64,000 bases of DNA. It comes from HK1 sp965202875 (GTDB lineage Bacteria > Pseudomonadota > Gammaproteobacteria > HK1). Location: NCBI GenBank assembly GCA_965202875.1, contig OZ241870.1, positions 620,001-684,000 on the forward strand, read 5' to 3'. The notes under the pieces were generated by a model. The model saw only the letters and a program-made list of their open reading frames with translations. It was not told where the DNA came from and searched no databases. The position numbers and the translations under genes were made by a program. Shown here piece by piece: positions 52,092 to 64,000 of this stretch (positions within the stretch are counted from its first letter, which is position 1; the number at the start of each line of letters is the position of its first letter).

Positions 52092-53666
52092 GAGTCTGCG
52101 CCGTAGAAAGGTAGCTCAAGAACGTGAGCGGTTGAACGGGCCGGACTCGATGCGGGGATGAACACGAGGGCCGGGACGCCGCAAGTGCGCAATGGCAGGC
52201 AGGGCACGCGAGAGGGTCCGGAAAGTCCGGCAAGACCCCCGATGGGACGATTCTGGCCATGTCTCACCGGCGAGCAGGCGCCCTCACACTGCCAGAAGTG
52301 GCTGCAACCGCTTGAGGTTCAGCGCCAGGCACACCAAGTCCCATTCCCCCCGCGCCTTGTCCAAGCCTCGTACACTGAACCGCCGGAATCCCAGGACCTC
52401 TTTGATCCAACCATTGGGCGCTTCGGACAGCCACTTGCGTTGCGCATACCGCTCCCGGCCCGTGGGCGTGGCCAGCTTCTCGACCATCCGGTGCGTCGCC
52501 GGGTGCCTCTTCGCGTCCTGGTCCGCCACCCGCTTGCCCTCGCGCCCCGGCGCCACGTACCCGTCGATGCCCCGCGCCTCCAGCTCCGACAAGTCCCGCT
52601 CGTTGCAGTACCCGGCATCGGCAAGCACCGTCTCGGGCTGCGCCTCGAAGGTCTCCTTGACCTCATCGAGCAGCCCCATCATCGCCCCTTGGTCGTTCGC
52701 GTTCGAGGTCAGCTCCGTCGCCACAATCAACTGCTGCTCACCGTCCACCGCCACCTGCGCGTTGTAGCACTGCTGAAACCCCTCCGCGCTGGTCTTCATG
52801 ATGGCACTGTCGGGGTCGGTGAAGTGGCTCTGCGCCTTCTCATCAGGCTCCCCATAGGCGCGCTTGTACGGCTGGCCGCCCTTGGGATTGCGCTCCCATC
52901 CGGGCCGGCGCCCGCGCGCATCGTCGGCCTCGCGCTGCGCCGCCTCCAAACGCCCCTTCGCCGCTCGAATCGCCGCCAACCGGTCCTCGCGACGGCGCAG
53001 CTCCTCGGGCAGCTCGTCGCCTCGTAGCGACTCCCCAAAGCGCGCATCCTCCTCCGCATCGGTCTCGCGAGCCCGGCTCAGCAACGCTTCGACCTCCGCC
53101 TCCAATGCCCGCTCCTTCTCGCCCATCCGACCATAGCTCATCGCCTTGCGCTTGCTCGCATTCGCCCGCACCTTCGTCCCGTCTATCGACACCTTCCCGA
53201 AACGCGCCAATCCCATCTCGCGCGCCACTCGCACCACCCCCACGAACAGCCCCTTGAAGTCCTCCAAGTGCCGGCGGCGAAACTCGCACAACGTGCGGTG
53301 GCTCGGAAAGTTCCCCGCCCCCAACACCCGAAACGCCACGTCCTCCTCCAGCTTCCTCGCCATCGCCCGCGACGAGAACACCCCCGTCGCATACCCATAG
53401 AGCAGCACCTTGACCATCATCCGAGGCTCATACGGCGCGTTGCGTCGGCCATCGCCTTCATACGGTGCGTAGAACGCCGTCAAGTCCAGTCCGTCGACCA
53501 GGTCGCTGACGTGATGCGCAAAGTGCCCTTCGGGCAGCCACTCGCGCACGTCCGGCGCCAGCAGCAGCATCTGGTCCGGCTCGTAGGGGCGGAATGTCGT
53601 CGCCATCCGGCTCTCTCCTTCGGCTCAGTCTGCCTATTGTCGCATTGTTTTCTACGGCGCAGGCTC
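52092..53666 (-). mobile_element. IS1182-like insertion sequence (1575 bases)
   Basis: Terminal repeats are GAGTCTGCGCCGTAGAAA at the left and, inverted, GAGCCTGCGCCGTAGAAA at the right (one mismatch). CTAG flanks the element on both sides (52088-52091 and 53667-53670), consistent with a 4-base palindromic target duplication. It encodes one complete transposase on the minus strand. The good state of its ends and gene suggests a recent arrival. Confidence 0.9.
52284..53606 (-). CDS. IS1182-family transposase
   Basis: This 440-residue DDE transposase starts MATTFRPYEPDQMLLLAPDV with the N-terminal DUF772 region (YEPRMMVKVLLYGYATGVFS SR-like). The catalytic Asp residues are in FGKVSIDGTKVRANASKRKA and ETVLADAGYCNERDLSELE, and the Glu region is near KWLSEAPNGWIKEVLGFRRF. 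It appears intact and should be able to move the element. Confidence 0.92.
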   Translation of the reverse strand: MATTFRPYEPDQMLLLAPDVREWLPEGHFAHHVSDLVDGLDLTAFYAPYEGDGRRNAPYEPRMMVKVLLYGYATGVFSSRAMARKLEEDVAFRVLGAGNFPSHRTLCEFRRRHLEDFKGLFVGVVRVAREMGLARFGKVSIDGTKVRANASKRKAMSYGRMGEKERALEAEVEALLSRARETDAEEDARFGESLRGDELPEELRRREDRLAAIRAAKGRLEAAQREADDARGRRPGWERNPKGGQPYKRAYGEPDEKAQSHFTDPDSAIMKTSAEGFQQCYNAQVAVDGEQQLIVATELTSNANDQGAMMGLLDEVKETFEAQPETVLADAGYCNERDLSELEARGIDGYVAPGREGKRVADQDAKRHPATHRMVEKLATPTGRERYAQRKWLSEAPNGWIKEVLGFRRFSVRGLDKARGEWDLVCLALNLKRLQPLLAV

Positions 53667-53687
53667 CTAGGCCTAGGCGATCGACCC

Positions 53688-53731
53688 GTGACCCTGCTCG
53701 ATACGCATGTCCTGCTGTGGTTGCGGCTTGG
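53688..53731 (+). pseudogene. N-terminal fragment of a PIN-domain (VapC-like) toxin
   Basis: A GTG opens the frame VTLLDTHVLLWLRLG, the unmistakable start of a VapC-like PIN domain, and then similarity ends at the 3' end of the convergent gene on the other strand. Without the IS, it would lie only 18 bases after the BrnA-like stop codon. It is a 15-codon remnant. Confidence 0.6.
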
Positions 53732-54478
53732 TCATGAGACGCCCTCCGGGCTTGTGCGAACCGCGGCCTCCGCGGCTCGCAGCCCCCGGGCGTTGTCGTA
53801 GCGCTGGATCACGTCGTGTGCCGCGCCAGGCTCGGCGTGATGTATGACGACCCGCTGCGTCAGCAACGGCATCGCCCGCACCACGTTGTCGATGATCGTG
53901 ACCGTTGCGAGTGCGGACGTACGTGACATCGGGTTCAAGTCGATGGTGATCACCCGTTTGCCGGATCTCACCAGAGCCTGACACCGATCTCCGTCCTCCA
54001 GCGGCACGAAGACCGTGTCCGCCGCATGGATCCCATCCGGGTGGACGAAACGCCGGTTCGAGTCGAGATGCTCCAGCATCGTGCGCCCGGTGGGCATCAG
54101 CACCTCGCGTGCGCCGTGCGCCTGCAAGTGCCTGCGGATCGCGTGCTCGCGCTCCCTCGACGCATGGAAGACGTTGACTTCGAGCGGCGCATCGAGGGTG
54201 CTCGCAAGGGCAACGAGCTCGCCGGGAACGAGCGCCGCCACGTTGCCGTTGACCGAGATGACGGGATGCCGTGCCGAGGCCAGGACCGCCGCCGCCGCAT
54301 CGATCGCCTCGAGCGCAAAGTCGCGGGTGCGCTCGCCGATCAGGTAGTCGAACGCCTCGCCGCGACCGTGCGCGATGAGGCCGTGGATTGAGGTCACGCC
54401 CTTTTCCACGCCGGCGACGATGGCATCGCGGGTGCGCAACGACGTGTAGCGGGGGTGCGAGGCCGGTACGTCCGTCAT
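53732..54478 (-). CDS. Archaeal-type 4-phosphopantoate--beta-alanine ligase (phosphopantothenate synthetase)
   Basis: This enzyme joins 4-phosphopantoate and beta-alanine with ATP in the archaeal route to coenzyme A. The 248-residue chain shows the family phrases SLRTRDAIVAGVEKGVTSIH, GLIAHGRGEAFDYLIGERT, HPVISVNGNVAALVPGELVA, DTVFVPLEDGDRCQALVRSG, and VITIDLNPMSRTSALATVTI. It starts at the ATG at 54478. It is unusual in bacteria, which normally use PanC and CoaA. The cognate pantoate kinase is not in the window. It may reflect an ancient transfer from archaea. Confidence 0.85.
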   Translation of the reverse strand: MTDVPASHPRYTSLRTRDAIVAGVEKGVTSIHGLIAHGRGEAFDYLIGERTRDFALEAIDAAAAVLASARHPVISVNGNVAALVPGELVALASTLDAPLEVNVFHASREREHAIRRHLQAHGAREVLMPTGRTMLEHLDSNRRFVHPDGIHAADTVFVPLEDGDRCQALVRSGKRVITIDLNPMSRTSALATVTIIDNVVRAMPLLTQRVVIHHAEPGAAHDVIQRYDNARGLRAAEAAVRTSPEGVS

Positions 54479-54860
54479 TCGGCAGCCTTCGTCCGGCCCC
54501 TTGGCTTGCCGGTCTGGGGAAGGAGGCCGCCAATGCCGCTCATTCGACGATCCTCACCCCGTGCTTCGCCGACAGGCACTCCGCGCCGTGGAAGATGCCG
54601 CGATCCCGCGAGGCGGCGCGGGACACGGGAGGCAGCGAGAGGGCACATCGTCGCCGCCGTTGGCGCCGGTACGGAGCAGGTACGGTCGGCCCCGCGCCGT
54701 GCGGCTTTCGGGTCGCCGGATTCACAGCCGGCCACGACTGCGCTAGGGTTACTCTCCAGAGGTGCGCGACCCAGGCCCTCTGCCTTGCGGCATCATACCC
54801 GATCCGCCATGGTGCGAGGCTTGGCGCCACCGCCTGCATCCGACCCGGGGAGCCACGGAC
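54479..54860. other. Divergent gap upstream of the first ureohydrolase gene; nothing recognised
   Basis: No gene recognised. It should hold promoters for the ligase on the left and for the ureohydrolase on the right. Confidence 0.35.
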
Positions 54861-55844
54861 ATGGGCATACCGTACAACGACGATCCGCGCTTCGGCGCTC
54901 CGCTGTTCAAGGATGTCGGCACGTTCATGGGCGTGCCCGCTTCCCGCGACCTCTCCTACGCGAAGGCCGCGGTCCTCGGGATTCCGTTCGACTGCGGGCT
55001 CCATCCGATCCGCCTCGGCGCCCGCCTTGGTCCGGCCGAGATCCGGCGCCAGTCGTCGCTGGTGCGGCCCTACCAGCCGCCGTTGTGGCAGGTGAACCTG
55101 CTCGAAGAGCTCGGGGTGGTCGACTGCGGCGACGTGAACGTGGTGCTCGGCGACGTCGTCGAGAGCTATCGCCGTATCGAGGCGGCGCTCGGGACCGTGC
55201 TCGACGCCGGCGCCGTTCCGGTCACCTTCGGCGGCGACGGCGCGGTGACCCTGCCGCAGCTTCGCGCCGCGCACCGCCGGCATCCGGATCTGGTGGTGCT
55301 GCACTTCGACGCGCATACCGACACCTACGCCGACGGCCCCGCCGTGCCCGGATCGAACTACAAGGACTACAACCCCTCCACCACCTTCACCCGGGCCGCC
55401 GAGGAAGGGATCGTCGACGCCGCCCGCTCGCTGCACGTCGGTCCGCGCGGCACCGTGACCGACGGCACGGTGTTCGAGCACACCCGCGACAAGGGCTTCG
55501 GGCTCGTCACCGGCGCCGAGATCGAGCGCATGGGCGTCGATCGGCTGTTGGCGCACGTCCATGAACGCCTCGCCGGCCGCCCGGTGTACCTGTGCTGGGA
55601 CATGGACTTCTTCGACCCCTCGTGCGCCCCCGGCGTCTTCACCCCGACCTGGGGCGGGGTGTCGGCGCGCGAGGGCCTCTCGCTGCTGCAGGGGCTCGCG
55701 GGGCTCGACGTCGTGGCCACCGACGTCAACACCCTGAGCCCGTTGCACGACACCTCCGGCATGAGCGGTTTCCTCGCCGCAACGTGCGTACTGGAGTGCG
55801 TCCATCTGGTGTACCGGGCGCTCGAAGCGCGGGAGAAGGGTTGA
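54861..55844 (+). CDS. Ureohydrolase-family protein with an altered metal site
   Basis: This 327-residue protein of the arginase/agmatinase family starts MGIPYNDDPRFGAPLFKDVG. It keeps the second metal motif as VVLHFDAHTDTYADG and the third as VYLCWDMDFFDPSCAPGVFT. The first motif, normally GGDHS with a metal-binding His, reads VTFGGDGAVTLPQLRAA, so that His is replaced by Gly. The family hydrolyses guanidino groups, releasing urea. Loss of one ligand suggests reduced or changed activity, or a regulatory role in a complex with the normal paralogue at 57677. A methyltransferase gene separates the two. Confidence 0.8.
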   Translation: MGIPYNDDPRFGAPLFKDVGTFMGVPASRDLSYAKAAVLGIPFDCGLHPIRLGARLGPAEIRRQSSLVRPYQPPLWQVNLLEELGVVDCGDVNVVLGDVVESYRRIEAALGTVLDAGAVPVTFGGDGAVTLPQLRAAHRRHPDLVVLHFDAHTDTYADGPAVPGSNYKDYNPSTTFTRAAEEGIVDAARSLHVGPRGTVTDGTVFEHTRDKGFGLVTGAEIERMGVDRLLAHVHERLAGRPVYLCWDMDFFDPSCAPGVFTPTWGGVSAREGLSLLQGLAGLDVVATDVNTLSPLHDTSGMSGFLAATCVLECVHLVYRALEAREKG

Positions 55845-55976
55845 CGGGGAATGCGGTGCATCCGCCGGATCCACCTGGGCATCGGAATCACGGGAAGTCG
55901 GCCCACGGAGCTCGGACCGCGTTGGACGGGGCGTAGCCTTATGCAAGCTGACCCTGCCGAGGAGGCATGCGTTTAC

Positions 55977-57635
55977 ATGCAGGCGTTCAAGACGAACAAG
56001 GAGGCGCCTACTTCGCAGAAGATACGAGGCGGCTACTATACGCCTCGCACCTTGGCCGACTATATCTGCCGATGGGCCATACGAAGCCGTTCCGACCGCA
56101 TGATCGAGCCCAGTTGCGGCGATGGTAGCTTCGTCTCCGCGGCCGCACCTCTTCTCGGCAAGAAGGGACTGATAACGGCTGTCGAAATCGTGCCTCGGGA
56201 GATCGAAAAGGCGAAGGAGGCCCTGAACGGCGCGAGCGTTCCGGTGGAATGGAAGTGCGGCAGTTTTTTCGATGCTGCGGCTGCACTTCTCAAAGGACGC
56301 AAGTACGACGTTGCCGCAGGCAATCCACCCTTCATAAGGTTCCAGTATTTCGATCGGCAGGAACGTGACCGCGCGTTTCATCTGGTCAACACCTTCGGTT
56401 ACAGACCCACCGGGCTTGCCAATGCCTGGATCACGTTCGTTCAGTTGTCCGCTGAACTCCTGCGCGACGGCGGCCGTCTGGCGATGGTCGTTCCGGCGGA
56501 GCTGCTCCAGGTCAAATACGCTGCCGAGCTCAGATACCGGCTTCCCATGATGTTCGAGGACGTCTATATCGTCGCTTTCGACGAGCTGGTTTTCCCGGGG
56601 ATCCAGCAGGAGGTCGTACTTCTGCTTGCCGAAGGCAGGCGCCGGTACTCCGGAGGCTGCGGGCGGCTGCATACTTGGCAGGTCGCCAATGGAGAAGCTC
56701 TCCTGGCCCACTCGGCCATGTCGGAAGTCGTTTCGCACCTGCCGGAACGGCACGCCCATGACGACATGAAATGGACCTCGCTCTTTCTGGAGGACGATGA
56801 GTTTCGTGTATTGAGGGACTGCGCGGAACACGGGCGACTGGATCGATTGGGCCGACTGGCCGACGTCGACGTCGGCATAGTCACGGGCCGCAACAGTTTC
56901 TTCGTCGTCGACGATGAACAGGCGCGGCGCTTCGGTACCGGCGCCCACACGCCGGAAGTGATCGGCAGAACCTCCGCGCTGAAGTCGATCCGCTTCACCT
57001 GCGACGACATGCGGTCCTACGCGAAGACGTATCGATCCAGGCTGCTCGACCTGACCGGATTCGACCGCGGCTCGTTCCCGCCGGCGCTTGAGGAGTACAT
57101 CCGGCAAGGGGAAGCCGAAGGCGTCAACCGCGGTTATAAATGCCGCATTCGGAACCGGTGGTTCGACGTGCCCTCGGTTGCGGTCCCCGATGCGTTCCTG
57201 TTTCGCCAGATCCACAAGGCGCCGCTTCTGGTCGCGAACGACGCGGGCGCGACGTCCAAGGACACGATCCACCGTGTGCGCGTACGTGGCGACGTGGACC
57301 GCGACCGTTTGTGCGCCACGATGGTCAACTCCCTGACGTTCGCATGGGCCGAGGTCTGTGGACGGAGCTACGGCGGCGGCGTTCTGGAGTTGGAGCCGCG
57401 CGAGGCGGAGAACCTCTTCGTCCCGTATGGATTCACCGGTGACCTGGACGTGGATTACGTCGATGATCGCTTGCGGGCCGGAGACATGAAAGCGGCTCTG
57501 GATCACGGCGACGACGTTCTGCTTCGACGTGGCTGCGGCCTGTCGAAGACGGATGTGAGACGGGCGCGCGATGGATGGGACCGGCTGCGTCAACGCAGAC
57601 AACGGAGAAGACAGGGCGCCCGGATGGCGGCATAG
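55977..57635 (+). CDS. Eco57I-like N6-adenine DNA methyltransferase
   Basis: This 552-residue enzyme begins MQAFKTNKEAPTSQKIRGGY after GGAGG. It has the methyltransferase entry phrase YYTPRTLADYICRWAIR, motif I MIEPSCGDGSFVSAA, and the catalytic NPPF in YDVAAGNPPFIRFQYFDR. A C-terminal half of target-recognition type follows (VDVGIVTGRNSFFVVDD). Lower GC and different codon use from the flanking ureohydrolase genes suggest transfer. No partner restriction gene is adjacent, so it may be an orphan methylase. A related N-terminal fragment is at 10068-10472. Confidence 0.8.
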   Translation: MQAFKTNKEAPTSQKIRGGYYTPRTLADYICRWAIRSRSDRMIEPSCGDGSFVSAAAPLLGKKGLITAVEIVPREIEKAKEALNGASVPVEWKCGSFFDAAAALLKGRKYDVAAGNPPFIRFQYFDRQERDRAFHLVNTFGYRPTGLANAWITFVQLSAELLRDGGRLAMVVPAELLQVKYAAELRYRLPMMFEDVYIVAFDELVFPGIQQEVVLLLAEGRRRYSGGCGRLHTWQVANGEALLAHSAMSEVVSHLPERHAHDDMKWTSLFLEDDEFRVLRDCAEHGRLDRLGRLADVDVGIVTGRNSFFVVDDEQARRFGTGAHTPEVIGRTSALKSIRFTCDDMRSYAKTYRSRLLDLTGFDRGSFPPALEEYIRQGEAEGVNRGYKCRIRNRWFDVPSVAVPDAFLFRQIHKAPLLVANDAGATSKDTIHRVRVRGDVDRDRLCATMVNSLTFAWAEVCGRSYGGGVLELEPREAENLFVPYGFTGDLDVDYVDDRLRAGDMKAALDHGDDVLLRRGCGLSKTDVRRARDGWDRLRQRRQRRRQGARMAA

Positions 57636-57676
57636 TCCGTGCTCGCACACATCCACATCACGGGAAGGAAGCAGCC

Positions 57677-58753
57677 ATGAGCCACGACAACCGCCCCGGC
57701 GATTTCTCCGAGCCGATGATGTGGCCCCGCTACACGGGGATCCCCACGTTCATGCGTACCCCCTTCGCGGAGGACCTCGACGGCGTGGACGTCGGCCTCA
57801 TCGGGGTGCCGTTCGACGGCGGGGTGACGAACCGCACCGGCGCGCGCCACGGGCCGCGCGAGATCCGCAACCAGTCCTCCCTCATGCGCCGCGTCAACCA
57901 GGCGACGAAGGTCGCACCGCACGACCTGTGCCGGGTGTGCGACGTGGGGGACACGCCGATCCGGAGCCCGTTCCACCTGGAGTCGAGCCTCGACGAGATC
58001 GAGCAGGCGTTCGCCCGGCTGCACGAGGCGGGGGTCGTCCCCGTCGCGGCCGGCGGGGACCACTCGATCACCCTGCCCATCTTCCGGGCCATCGCGAAGC
58101 ACCGGCCGGTGGGCATGGTGCACTTCGACGCCCACTGCGACACCCACGACGACTACCTCGGCTCGAAGTTCCACCACGGCGCCCCGTTCCGCCGTGCGGT
58201 GGAGGAAGGGCTGCTCGATCCGCACCGCACCATCCAGATCGGGATCCGCGGCGGGGTGAGCGACGTCGACGTGTGGAAGTTCAGCCACGACAGCGGGATG
58301 CGCGTGGTCTACATGGAGGAGCTGTTCGAGCGCGGGTGGCGTTCGGTGATCGAGGAGGCGCGCGCGGTCGCCGGCGACGGCCCGACCTACGTGAGCTTCG
58401 ACGTGGACGGGCTCGACCCCGTCTACGCACCCGGCACCGGCACCCCGGAGGTCGGCGGCTTCTCGACCATCGAGGCGCAGCTCATGATCCGCGCTCTGTC
58501 CGGCCTGGACCTCGTCGGCGGCGACGTGGTGGAGGTCGCCCCGCCCTTCGACCCCAGCGGCAACACCGCGCTGGTGGGGGCGACGATGATGTTCGAGATC
58601 CTGTGCGTGGTGGCGGAAGCTCGCGCCGCCGGGAAGGCCGGGAAGGCCGGGAAGCCGTCCACTCCATCGGCCGTCTCCGTTCCCGATGCCGGAGACGTTT
58701 CGACGGACCCTGCCGCGCGGCATGAGTCCGGACCGACGGTTCTCGTCGAGTAG
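57677..58753 (+). CDS. Ureohydrolase (agmatinase/guanidinobutyrase-like)
   Basis: This 358-residue enzyme starts MSHDNRPGDFSEPMMWPRYT. The three metal-binding motifs are all canonical: VVPVAAGGDHSITLPIFRAI, GMVHFDAHCDTHDDYLGSKF, and VSFDVDGLDPVYAPGTGTPE. It should hydrolyse a guanidino compound such as agmatine, guanidinobutyrate or similar, releasing urea, with Mn2+ (or Ni2+ in guanidine hydrolases). The C-terminal 40 residues are low-complexity. Its paralogue with a missing His is upstream. Urea could feed the urease encoded in this window. Confidence 0.88.
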   Translation: MSHDNRPGDFSEPMMWPRYTGIPTFMRTPFAEDLDGVDVGLIGVPFDGGVTNRTGARHGPREIRNQSSLMRRVNQATKVAPHDLCRVCDVGDTPIRSPFHLESSLDEIEQAFARLHEAGVVPVAAGGDHSITLPIFRAIAKHRPVGMVHFDAHCDTHDDYLGSKFHHGAPFRRAVEEGLLDPHRTIQIGIRGGVSDVDVWKFSHDSGMRVVYMEELFERGWRSVIEEARAVAGDGPTYVSFDVDGLDPVYAPGTGTPEVGGFSTIEAQLMIRALSGLDLVGGDVVEVAPPFDPSGNTALVGATMMFEILCVVAEARAAGKAGKAGKPSTPSAVSVPDAGDVSTDPAARHESGPTVLVE

Positions 58754-58834
58754 AGCGCAACGAGGGCATTTCACCCGAGATGGTTTTCCGCGAGGCACGG
58801 AAAGACGGAGTGGGCGTGGCGGGTGGACCGGACG

Positions 58835-62764
<3,930 letters not shown>

Positions 62765-62930
62765 CGTGTGCTCCCTGGTGGAAGGGGGTAGGGGGTAGGC
62801 GAGGATGCGGCCGGGGCCGGACCGATCCGGGACCGGCCGCGGGGACGGCCCCGGATCGGATACGGGCCGGATTCAAGCCGGGGGCCAGCCGGTCCGGATG
62901 GTTCGGATCGAGATCAGGCCCGGATCGAGA

Positions 62931-63143
62931 TCACGCATTGTCCTCGGCCGGCTTGGAGAGGACGTGGCCGATCTGCGCGAACAACGCATCCAGTACGAAC
63001 CACGTGGCGAGAAAGCCGAGGCATTCCAGCGTGAAGCTGCCGAACTTGTAGAACAGCTCGGCGACGACGAGCGAGAGGGCGAGCGCCGGCGCCTGTCGTG
63101 CGAGAAGCTGGCGCAGGGTGCTCGATCGCAGCAGCTCGAACAT
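62931..63143 (-). CDS. Small membrane protein (70 residues)
   Basis: The protein starts MFELLRSSTLRQLLARQAPA after AAGGAGA and has two hydrophobic helices (ALALSLVVAELFYKFGSF and LECLGFLATWFVLDALFAQI), with the end KPAEDNA. Unknown family. It is co-directional with, and upstream of, the BNR gene. Confidence 0.6.
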   Translation of the reverse strand: MFELLRSSTLRQLLARQAPALALSLVVAELFYKFGSFTLECLGFLATWFVLDALFAQIGHVLSKPAEDNA

Positions 63144-63265
63144 TCTTCGATCTCCTTGGACGAACGTCCGCGGAATGATACATCGGGGACGTGGATTACG
63201 GTTGAAGCGCGGTGGGCCGGCATATTCTTCACGGTCGCCAGGACGACCTTCGTCCCGTCGAATGC

Positions 63266-63853
63266 ATGCGCCGCCTGTGGCGGGCCTGCGCAGGACCGCC
63301 CGGAACCGGGCGGCTGCTGCGCGCTCTGGTCGCCGCGGCGCTCGTGGCCGCCGTCGCCGCGCTCGCCGCGCGGGTGGGCGCGGCCGTCTCGGGTGATTCA
63401 GGAGCGCGGCTTGCGCGCGCGCTCCCCCATTACGCGGCGCCGGCGCTGGCGGCCGGCTGGCTCGCCGCGGGACTCGCCGCCTTCTACCTGCGGTCGCTCG
63501 CTCGGGGTCCCACCCGTGCCGGGGCCGGGATGCGCACGATGGTCCATCTCTGCGCGCCACCGCTCCTGTGGCTCGCCTCCATGCACGCCGGGGCCTGGTT
63601 CGAGTGGCAGGTGCGGCGCACGCCCATCGCCTACGGGACCGACTGGTTCTACGCGGAGATGTACCACGAATACATACGCGAACCGGGCGGGCGGGTGTTG
63701 TCGGTCAGCGTCGCGGTGGCGGTGAGCGCGCCCCTCGCCGCCGTGCTCGGGGCATGGCTCGCCTGCGCCTGCGCTCGCCTCCGGCGTACGGCCTTGGCAG
63801 GGAAGCAGGAAGGAAACGGAGCAGGCGGCCCCGAGAAAGGGCCGCCTGCGTGA
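63266..63853 (+). CDS. Membrane protein of unknown function
   Basis: The 195-residue protein starts MRRLWRACAGPPGTGRLLRA (a GTG at 63212 is an alternative). Four membrane helices are visible: ALVAAALVAAVAALAARVGA, ALAAGWLAAGLAAFYL, MVHLCAPPLLWLASMHAGAW and SVAVAVSAPLAAVLGAWLAC. A loop reads RRTPIAYGTDWFYAEMYHEY. It is divergent from the 70-residue membrane protein. No family recognised. Confidence 0.65.
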   Translation: MRRLWRACAGPPGTGRLLRALVAAALVAAVAALAARVGAAVSGDSGARLARALPHYAAPALAAGWLAAGLAAFYLRSLARGPTRAGAGMRTMVHLCAPPLLWLASMHAGAWFEWQVRRTPIAYGTDWFYAEMYHEYIREPGGRVLSVSVAVAVSAPLAAVLGAWLACACARLRRTALAGKQEGNGAGGPEKGPPA

Positions 63854-63878
63854 AGATGAAGAGAAGCGATGGTTCCGA

Positions 63879-64000
63879 TCAGTCGAAGTTGAACACGTCC
63901 GGGCGAGGATCGGGAATGAAGCCGTCGTGGTTCGGCATCACCACCGCCGGCAGGGTTTCGGCGTTCATGACCTCGTCCTTCCCGATGATGTCGCCCTCGG
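63879..64000 (-). CDS. 3' end of an unidentified gene
   Basis: The last 39 codons before a stop at 63879 read EGDIIGKDEVMNAETLPAVV and then MPNHDGFIPDPRPDVFNFD. The gene begins beyond the window edge. It reads like the C-terminus of a real protein (strong codon bias), but too little is present to name it. Confidence 0.5.
   Translation of the reverse strand, partial: EGDIIGKDEVMNAETLPAVVMPNHDGFIPDPRPDVFNFD

Overview
The window is high-GC DNA with proteobacterial gene content: the order argS then an FtsN-like SPOR gene beside trmB, HemL (C5 haem pathway), a TeaABCD-like TRAP operon with a universal stress protein, and archetypal urease genes. I infer a gammaproteobacterium, possibly Chromatiales/Ectothiorhodospiraceae-like. 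The many toxin-antitoxin loci, gene fragments and miniature transposable elements would suit a host-associated lineage, but that part is inference.

Region 1 (1-20.3 kb) is an accessory/defence island lying inside a polyamine transporter locus. It opens with the 3' end of a PotD-like binding protein and closes with intact potB-potC at 16.8-18.8 kb. Between them are a vapBC with a broken vapC, an McrBC-type restriction locus (McrB carries a recombinase-like N-terminus; mcrC is frameshifted), a HEPN gene with an unknown partner, a frameshifted DUF4143 ATPase and a second toxin-antitoxin pair. These are followed by a decayed second copy of potBC, fragments of three gene types common in defence loci, and an 1842-residue DEDD exonuclease-RecQ-UvrD fusion. 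Two miniature inverted-repeat elements are nested at 16.4-16.7 kb, and an intact DUF4143 ATPase follows potC.

Region 2 (20.3-35 kb) is mostly housekeeping: a double-domain universal stress protein, a GGCT-like protein, trmB, tRNA-Gly(CCC), an FtsN-like SPOR protein, argS, a VOC protein, a UbiD-family decarboxylase, a PD-(D/E)XK-like nuclease, DAHP synthase, hemL (5' end tandemly triplicated), thiE and thiD.

Region 3 (34.8-48.4 kb) holds a urease cluster on the minus strand (ureD, A, B, C, E, F; no ureG in the window), a CobS/CobT MoxR-VWA pair on the plus strand, and a minus-strand TRAP operon (dctP, a TauA-like binding protein, dctQ, dctM, usp).

Region 4 (48.4-64 kb) contains a plus-strand cluster of TauD-like dioxygenase, a 63-residue protein, a stand-alone Cas6/Cmx6-like endoribonuclease and an S24 peptidase. 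A BrnT/BrnA-like pair follows, then an IS1182-like element bounded by CTAG and a truncated PIN gene. An archaeal-type phosphopantothenate synthetase and two ureohydrolase genes separated by an Eco57I-like DNA methyltransferase come next. The window ends with a 1309-residue BNR/VPS10-like protein, two small membrane proteins and the 3' end of an unidentified gene.

Functionally, polyamine uptake, two ureohydrolases (which release urea) and urease could form a route from guanidino compounds to ammonia; this is inference from co-location. No CRISPR array was seen despite the Cas6-like gene.
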